Assembly: GCA_903912795.1 (NCBI GenBank)
Contig: CAIWIS010000585.1
Span: forward strand, 1-13,774
DNA from: an uncultured Bacteroidales bacterium
GTDB taxonomy: Bacteria > Bacteroidota > Bacteroidia > Bacteroidales > Paludibacteraceae
Length of the DNA: 13,774 bases
Direction: 5' to 3'
The position numbers were made by a program, and so were the translations under genes. This document shows positions 9,403 to 13,774 of this stretch, one piece after another (the stretch's first letter is position 1; each line of letters opens with the position of its first letter). Below the pieces are notes generated by a model. The model did not search any database. It saw only the letters and a program-made list of their open reading frames with translations, and was not told where the DNA came from.

Positions 9403-10077
9403 ATGCGACAAGTATTAATAACAATTGCCCTTTGGCTCACTTCCTTATTTTTGGTTACAGCTCAGTATGTGTTACCAGCTTTACCATACAATTACAATGC
9501 GTTAGAACCCTACATCGACAGTACTACCATGCGTATACATCACGATGTGCATCATGCTGCTTATGTGAATAATTTAAACAAGGCGCTCGAAAAAACGCCT
9601 GAACTTTACAAAAAAAGTTTACCCGAACTACTGTCGAATATTGACCAATTACCAGCCGATATTCAGGTTGCCGTTCGCAACAATGGTGGTGGTGTGTTAA
9701 ATCACAACTTTTTCTGGAAAATAATGGCTCCAGCTGGCACAACAAATATTTCGGCTGCACTCGATAAAAAATTGACCGAAAATTTTGGTAGTGTCGATAA
9801 ATTTAAAGAAGCTTTTGAAAAAGCAGCACTCACCCGCTTTGGTTCAGGTTGGGCTTGGTTAGTAGCATCGCCAAATGGTAAATTAGAAATTATATCGACT
9901 CCAAATCAGGACAATTTATATATTTTGGGAAATAAACAAAACCAAAAGGCTATTTTAACGCTCGACGTATGGGAACATGCCTATTACCTTAAATACCAAT
10001 CGAAAAGAGCAGCTTATGCAAAGGCGTTTTGGAGTGTTGTAAATTGGAAAGAAGTGGAAAGACTGTTGAATGAGTAG
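9403..10077 (+). CDS. Exported Mn-type superoxide dismutase (Fe/Mn SOD family)
   Basis: This enzyme converts superoxide to hydrogen peroxide and oxygen. The 224 residues comprise a signal peptide (about 1-20, MRQVLITIALWLTSLFLVTA) and a complete Fe/Mn SOD of normal length. Metal ligands seen: H46 in MRIHHDVHH, H101 in LNHNFFW, and D188 and H192 in DVWEHAYY. The glutamine that tunes the metal lies in the C-terminal half (Q169 in STPNQDNLY), with glycine at the N-terminal site (NNGGG). In the family this points to manganese rather than iron, though cambialistic use is possible. The start is firm: the next Met (M43) lies inside the conserved fold, and the conserved N-terminal strand (LPALPYNYNALEPY) directly follows the signal peptide. 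Location is probably the periplasm or beyond. The C-terminus ends with the fold, so there is no type IX sorting domain. The leader is A-rich without a Shine-Dalgarno sequence. Confidence 0.95.
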   Translation: MRQVLITIALWLTSLFLVTAQYVLPALPYNYNALEPYIDSTTMRIHHDVHHAAYVNNLNKALEKTPELYKKSLPELLSNIDQLPADIQVAVRNNGGGVLNHNFFWKIMAPAGTTNISAALDKKLTENFGSVDKFKEAFEKAALTRFGSGWAWLVASPNGKLEIISTPNQDNLYILGNKQNQKAILTLDVWEHAYYLKYQSKRAAYAKAFWSVVNWKEVERLLNE

Positions 10078-10080
10078 AAT

Positions 10081-10108
10081 ATACGACAACAGACGACAGA
10101 CGACCGAC
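10081..10108. repeat. Degenerate 7-bp tandem repeat after the dismutase gene
   Basis: Four heptamers are visible: ATACGAC, AACAGAC, GACAGAC, GACCGAC. The consensus is roughly GACAGAC. The array begins 3 nt after the dismutase stop codon. Its base composition is GC-richer than the surrounding intergenic DNA and unlike the two other heptamer arrays in the window. Confidence 0.75.
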
Positions 10109-10188
10109 ACAGGATGGGAACGAAGTGAACATCCTGCATAAGCGGGACAACAGATAGAATCGAATCGGATATCCTGTGTTAGCGGGAC
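10107..10188. repeat. Intergenic element with direct and competing inverted repeats
   Basis: Two 18-nt direct copies, 10131-10148 and 10171-10188, agree at 15 of 18 positions (ATCCTG....AGCGGGAC). In addition, GACAACAGA occurs at 10085-10093 and 10146-10154. CAGGATG (10110-10116) can pair with CATCCTG (10130-10136) around a 13-nt loop. Alternatively, ACACAGGAT (10107-10115) can pair perfectly with ATCCTGTGT (10171-10179). The two hairpins exclude one another. No T-run follows, so this is not a standard intrinsic terminator. It may be a copy of a dispersed intergenic repeat, but one window cannot show that. Confidence 0.6.
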
Positions 10189-10246
10189 GATAAAGAAGAG
10201 TGTGAAAGAATTTAAGTAGAAAAGGGGTTTTGTTATCAATAATTAT

Positions 10247-10254
10247 TATATTTG
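10247..10254 (+). promoter_or_regulatory. -7 promoter box of the Kelch/SARP regulator gene
   Basis: TATATTTG matches the Bacteroidota -7 consensus TAnnTTTG perfectly and lies 22 nt upstream of the regulator's ATG. A TTTG at 10229-10232 is only 14 nt upstream, closer than the usual 17-23 nt, so the -33 element is weak or absent. The expected leader is only about 15 nt. Confidence 0.5.
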
Positions 10255-10276
10255 CAACAAATTTCCAAAAGTAAAT

Positions 10277-12814
10277 ATGATTAATCACAACAAATATCTT
10301 GTTTTTTTCTTGCTTTTGTTATTGACTGAACTTTTGCATTCCGAGGGAACGTATAATCGAGGATTGCATTTTCAGTCGTTTGATGTGGATCAAGATAAAC
10401 GTACTGGACTTAATCTCACACCCGATAATAAGATTGCAACTGCCAATGGTTTCACGCTAAAATTTGATATTAAACTCAAACAATTGTCGAATAATTTTGG
10501 ATATGTGTTCCGAATTATTGGCAACGATAGTGTCAATATTGACTTGGTTTCTGATTTTACATCCACAGATTATTTGTTTTCGTTGGTAACTGGTGCAAAA
10601 TCGCTCATAAAGATAAAGCAACAGGAATTGGAAAATTTCAAGGAGGATAGTTGGATGACTGTTGAATTGAAATACAACAAACAAAACGATCAAATATCAC
10701 TCCATGTTGATAAGTTGCAGAAAAAGGCTAGCTTTAAAACTGATAAACTTACCAACATAGACATAAACTTCGGCCTTAACAACCATGCTGTTTTTGGCAC
10801 AACTGATGTTCCTCCAATGACAATACGCGACGTACAGATTTTTGATGACAAAAATACTGTAAAACGCAATTGGAAATTAGAAAAACATGGATTAGATAAG
10901 GTTTTCGATGAATTGTCGAATAAAAAAGCCACTTGTATAAATCCTATTTGGGAAATTGACAAGCATGTGAAATGGCAAAATAAAGCACAGTTTATAGTGC
11001 CTTATGAACTTCCTCAGTTAGCATTTGATGAAAAAAATGGACGGATTTTTATTGCTAAATATAATAAAATAGTTATTTACAATGCTGTAAAACAAACTGT
11101 TGATTCCATTGTTGCCCGCAAAGGAGAAGCTTATAATTGTAGATCGAACCAACTTATTTACGACAAAAACACTGATAAACTCATTTCCTATAGTTTTGAT
11201 AATGCTAACTTAGCCAAGTTTGACTTTAAAACCAATGAATGGACAAATGAGTTTAAAGAAAAAATAACTCCTCAATTTTGGCATCATAGCAAATTTTTCG
11301 ATGCAAAAGACAGCTCACTCATTACTTTTGGTGGATATGGCTATCACAAATACAAATCGGATGTAATGCGATATTCGATTAAAAACAAAGAATGGAAACA
11401 ACATGATATTTCGTCGAGTATAGCACCTCGCTATTTGGGTAGTTTGGGTTATTTGGGAAATGATGAATTGCTTTATTTTGGTGGTTATGGTAGCACTACA
11501 GGGAATCAGGAAGAGTTTCCGCATAATTATTACGACCTTTATAAAGTAAATACCAAAACGCTCGAAGTTAAAAAACTATGGGAAATGAGCTCTCCCAAAG
11601 AGCATTTTGCTAACAGTAATTCCTTGGTTGTAAACAATGATAAGAAAACTTTTTACAATTTAGCATATTCGAATACCCGCTATTCTACCAGTTTAAAACT
11701 CATCGAATATTCCATTGAAAAGCCTGAATTTAAAATAGTTGGCGATACTATTCCATACAAATTTAAAGATATAGAATCGTATTGTGATTTGTATTATTGC
11801 ACCCAAACATCCGAACTGCTGGCAATAACTTCGGTTTCGAAAAACAACAAAACAGAAATAAACATTTATTCTATAGCCTATCCTCCATTGCAAGCTGTAG
11901 ATGTGATGCAAGTAGAGGAAACTGCAAGTTCATGGAAATGGTTTTTGTTAATCATTCCTATTTTATTAGTTCCAATTTTCTATATTGTAAAAAAACAAAA
12001 AGAGAAAAGAGAACGCATTAAAAACAAGGTAAATGCATATTTAAATTTTGAATATAAAAACGCCAAAATTGAATTAAAACCTTCGTCGGTAAACATGTTG
12101 GGTTATTTTCAGTTAATTGATAAAGATGGTGTGAATATTACTGGCAACTTTACGGCAACAACCAGTCAAATGCTCGTGTTAATTGTGCTATATACTGTAA
12201 ATAATGGTCAAGGCATATCTACTCAGGAACTTACCGAGATTTTGTGGCCTGATAAAGATACAGATAGCGCCCGCAATAATCGCAATGTGTATATGAGTAA
12301 GTTGCGTTTACTGATTAAAAACTTGGGGAATATTGAACTTGTAAACCAAAATAATTATTGGACGGCAAATATGGGAGATGATGTTTTTTGTGATTATAAA
12401 AATGTGAATTACCTGATTAACAAACTCAAAAAACAAGAAAACCCAAGTCATGAAATGGTGAATGAGTTTGTCAATTTAGCATCGCGCGGAGTGTTGCTTC
12501 CTAATCTTCAGGAGGAATGGGTTGATACATTTAAGGGTGATTATACCAGTTTGGTAATTGAAACACTTACTACTCTTTTGCAAAACAAAGATATAAAAGA
12601 TGATCCTATAATGGTTTTGCGCATATCGGATGCAGTACTTAAACATGATAATATTGACGAGGACATTGCTCGACTAAAAGTGTGTACACTATTTAATTTG
12701 GGTAAAAAAACACAGGCCAAACAATGTTACGATAAATTTATGGAAGACTATAAAAGCTTTATGGGAATCGCTTATAAAGGAACATTTGAACAGTTTTGCG
12801 AAAAAAACACCTAA
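10277..12814 (+). CDS. Membrane-spanning Kelch-propeller regulator with cytoplasmic SARP-like DNA-binding domain
   Basis: The 845 residues read as a one-component transmembrane transcription regulator. In order: signal peptide (about 1-22); a beta-rich region at about 25-205 resembling a LamG/concanavalin-type jelly roll (GFTLKFDIKL, then WMTVELKYNKQNDQISLHVD); a Kelch-like propeller at about 240-540, with the clearest repeats at 346-373 (ITFGGYGYHKY...EW) and 398-435 (LYFGGYG...LW); one membrane helix at about 553-571 (WKWFLLIIPILLVPIFYIV) followed by KKQKEKRERIK, placing the C-terminus in the cytoplasm; a winged helix at about 606-700, including ISTQELTEILWPDKD and NNRNVYMSKLRLLI; and a helical BTAD-like tail at about 710-845. 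The last two are the SARP-type pair that binds DNA and activates transcription. There is no kinase or receiver domain. I infer that a periplasmic ligand, plausibly a glycan, controls DNA binding. The downstream sulfatase is the likely target. It could be misannotated as galactose oxidase because of the Kelch repeats. Confidence is high for the topology and winged helix, moderate for LamG. Confidence 0.85.
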   Translation: MINHNKYLVFFLLLLLTELLHSEGTYNRGLHFQSFDVDQDKRTGLNLTPDNKIATANGFTLKFDIKLKQLSNNFGYVFRIIGNDSVNIDLVSDFTSTDYLFSLVTGAKSLIKIKQQELENFKEDSWMTVELKYNKQNDQISLHVDKLQKKASFKTDKLTNIDINFGLNNHAVFGTTDVPPMTIRDVQIFDDKNTVKRNWKLEKHGLDKVFDELSNKKATCINPIWEIDKHVKWQNKAQFIVPYELPQLAFDEKNGRIFIAKYNKIVIYNAVKQTVDSIVARKGEAYNCRSNQLIYDKNTDKLISYSFDNANLAKFDFKTNEWTNEFKEKITPQFWHHSKFFDAKDSSLITFGGYGYHKYKSDVMRYSIKNKEWKQHDISSSIAPRYLGSLGYLGNDELLYFGGYGSTTGNQEEFPHNYYDLYKVNTKTLEVKKLWEMSSPKEHFANSNSLVVNNDKKTFYNLAYSNTRYSTSLKLIEYSIEKPEFKIVGDTIPYKFKDIESYCDLYYCTQTSELLAITSVSKNNKTEINIYSIAYPPLQAVDVMQVEETASSWKWFLLIIPILLVPIFYIVKKQKEKRERIKNKVNAYLNFEYKNAKIELKPSSVNMLGYFQLIDKDGVNITGNFTATTSQMLVLIVLYTVNNGQGISTQELTEILWPDKDTDSARNNRNVYMSKLRLLIKNLGNIELVNQNNYWTANMGDDVFCDYKNVNYLINKLKKQENPSHEMVNEFVNLASRGVLLPNLQEEWVDTFKGDYTSLVIETLTTLLQNKDIKDDPIMVLRISDAVLKHDNIDEDIARLKVCTLFNLGKKTQAKQCYDKFMEDYKSFMGIAYKGTFEQFCEKNT

Positions 12815-12846
12815 TAAACAAAGAATAACTTCAATTCAATTCCCTC

Positions 12847-12879
12847 ATTAATCAAATATTAAGTAATAATTAATTACTT
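12847..12879 (+). promoter_or_regulatory. Candidate operator: three 11-bp-spaced ATTAA direct repeats upstream of the sulfatase
   Basis: Three consecutive 11-nt units all begin with ATTAA: ATTAATCAAAT (12847-12857), ATTAAGTAATA (12858-12868) and ATTAATTACTT (12869-12879). The spacing of one helical turn and the position just upstream of the -7 box, in place of a -33 element, match the known layout of SARP operators (heptamer direct repeats every 11 bp, the last about 8 bp from the -10). Here 9 nt lie between the last heptamer and the box. The same stretch also contains a perfect inverted repeat, AAGTAAT-5 nt-ATTACTT (12861-12879). AT-richness makes chance similarity possible. Confidence 0.45.
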
Positions 12880-12884
12880 GTTGC

Positions 12885-12892
12885 TATTTTTG
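12885..12892 (+). promoter_or_regulatory. -7 promoter box of the sulfatase gene
   Basis: TATTTTTG fits the Bacteroidota -7 consensus TAnnTTTG and lies 36 nt before the sulfatase ATG. No TTG or TTTG occurs 17-23 nt upstream. That region holds the ATTAA repeats instead, as expected for a promoter that needs an activator. Confidence 0.5.
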
Positions 12893-12928
12893 TATCGAAA
12901 TAATTAAATCAATACACAAAAGGCAGGC

Positions 12929-13774
12929 ATGTTTTCGAAAAATATCAACTTAACATTTGCATCGCTAATTGCAACGGCTCCCTTGTGGAATGCCACAGCA
13001 CAAAAAAAATCGTCGCCCAATATCTTGGTCATTATGACCGACCAACAACGCTGGGATGCCTTGCGCTATTCTGGTGCCAATGAAATAATTAAAACACCCA
13101 ACCTTGATAAATTAGGTGCTACAGGTGCGTATTTTTCGCAAGCTTGCAGTCCGTGTCCGGTATCTGGGCCTGCACGAACTAGCATACTTACTGGACGATT
13201 AACTGAGAAAACGGGCATCCGTACCAACATGGATTCGGACGATAATAAAGCGTGCGAGTACAAAACTTTTGATCAAATACTGGTGGCTAATGGCTATGTG
13301 GCGGAGTATTATGGCAAGTTCCACTCGCCCGATTATATGGCTAACTGCTATTCGAATCCTTCAGAATATGGATATCAATGTCCAAAATTGATTAAAAGTT
13401 GGGAAAAACTGTATCACTTTTATTTAAACGAAAACACCAAAAAACAACAAGCAAAGAGTAGTGAATTAATCGACTTTAGTTTTTTTGATGGTGCTAGCTA
13501 CACTCCTGTACCAATTGATAGACGATATGATAAAATGCCTTCGGGGCTTCTTTCGGAAGAAGAGTTAAAAAACCGACAACTTGGGCAGCCCGATCATCAT
13601 GGAACGCTCAATTTAAAAGCTGTGCACTCAATTACGGCTGTTCAGGGCAGGCAAACTATTGACGCCATCGAACGCAACAAGGACAAAAAATTTGCAATAA
13701 CTTGTTCGTTTCATTATCCGCACTCGCCAATATTACCAACCGAGCCTTATGCAAGCATGTACAAAGCTTCGGAA
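12929..13774 (+). CDS. Secreted Ser-type sulfatase (type I formylglycine family), 3' end cut off by window edge
   Basis: The ATG at 12929 opens 282 codons that run to the window edge without a stop, so the C-terminal part of this family (usually about 450-550 residues) is missing. It hydrolyses a sulfate ester, probably on a sulfated glycan; the substrate cannot be told from this fragment. Seen: a signal peptide (about 1-24, ending NATAQ); NILVIMTDQQRWD at 31-43 with metal-binding D38 and Q39; the sulfatase signature S79-G80-P81-A82-R83 followed by TSILTGR; YGKFHS near 128-133, equivalent to the family GKxH motif; and HYPHSP near 265-270. The residue to be converted to formylglycine is Ser79, not Cys, so maturation needs a radical-SAM anaerobic sulfatase-maturating enzyme encoded elsewhere. 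It follows the Kelch/SARP regulator after 114 nt on the same strand, with its own promoter box, suggesting it is the regulator's target. Confidence 0.93.
   Translation, partial: MFSKNINLTFASLIATAPLWNATAQKKSSPNILVIMTDQQRWDALRYSGANEIIKTPNLDKLGATGAYFSQACSPCPVSGPARTSILTGRLTEKTGIRTNMDSDDNKACEYKTFDQILVANGYVAEYYGKFHSPDYMANCYSNPSEYGYQCPKLIKSWEKLYHFYLNENTKKQQAKSSELIDFSFFDGASYTPVPIDRRYDKMPSGLLSEEELKNRQLGQPDHHGTLNLKAVHSITAVQGRQTIDAIERNKDKKFAITCSFHYPHSPILPTEPYASMYKASE

Noticed and set aside
10107..10136. Intrinsic terminator after the dismutase gene
   Set aside because: The CAGGATG/CATCCTG hairpin has a 13-nt loop and is not followed by a T-run.
10081..10188. CRISPR array or phage attachment site
   Set aside because: Repeats are short, imperfect and irregularly spaced; no cas or integrase gene and no tRNA is nearby.
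9524..11911. Minus-strand ORFs opposite the dismutase and regulator genes
   Set aside because: They lie opposite strongly supported coding frames, show low-complexity composition and have no family features.
10277..12814. Galactose oxidase, suggested by the Kelch repeats
   Set aside because: The propeller is short, followed by a membrane helix and a DNA-binding domain, and the copper/radical Tyr-Cys site of galactose oxidase is not visible.

Overview
The window looks like a chromosomal segment from a member of the Bacteroidota. The evidence is a full-length SprA/Sov-type outer-membrane translocon, TAnnTTTG-type promoter elements, A-rich leaders without Shine-Dalgarno sequences, low G+C content, and a Ser-type sulfatase beside a membrane-bound regulator. 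I cannot place it more finely than phylum or class. No rRNA, tRNA, CRISPR array, insertion sequence or phage gene is visible.

Left arm, minus strand (read from 9220 down to 1): one likely operon, ruvA - sprA - glycosyltransferase. A near-consensus Bacteroidota promoter (TTTG, 20 nt, TATATTTG on the minus strand) lies about 115 nt upstream of ruvA. ruvA encodes the Holliday-junction-binding subunit of RuvAB. After 73 nt comes sprA (2479 codons), the giant outer-membrane beta-barrel of the type IX secretion system. Three nucleotides after the sprA stop begins a GT4-type glycosyltransferase, cut off by the window edge after 322 codons.

Right arm, plus strand (9403 to the end): three co-directional genes. 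The first is an Mn-type superoxide dismutase with an N-terminal signal peptide. The second encodes an 845-residue membrane protein with a signal peptide, a probable LamG-like jelly-roll domain, a Kelch-like beta-propeller, one membrane helix, and a cytoplasmic winged-helix plus BTAD region like that of SARP regulators. The third is a secreted Ser-type sulfatase, cut off by the window edge after 282 codons.

The most interesting hypothesis is a one-component transmembrane glycan-sensing circuit. The Kelch/SARP protein would sense something in the periplasm and activate the sulfatase promoter directly. That promoter has a perfect TAnnTTTG box, no recognisable -33 box, and, just upstream, three ATTAA direct repeats spaced exactly 11 bp apart. 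This is the geometry known for SARP operators. A second unexpected pattern is that three intergenic regions (before sprA, before ruvA, after the dismutase gene) each carry a different degenerate tandem repeat, all with a 7-bp period and all within 10 nt of a start or stop codon.
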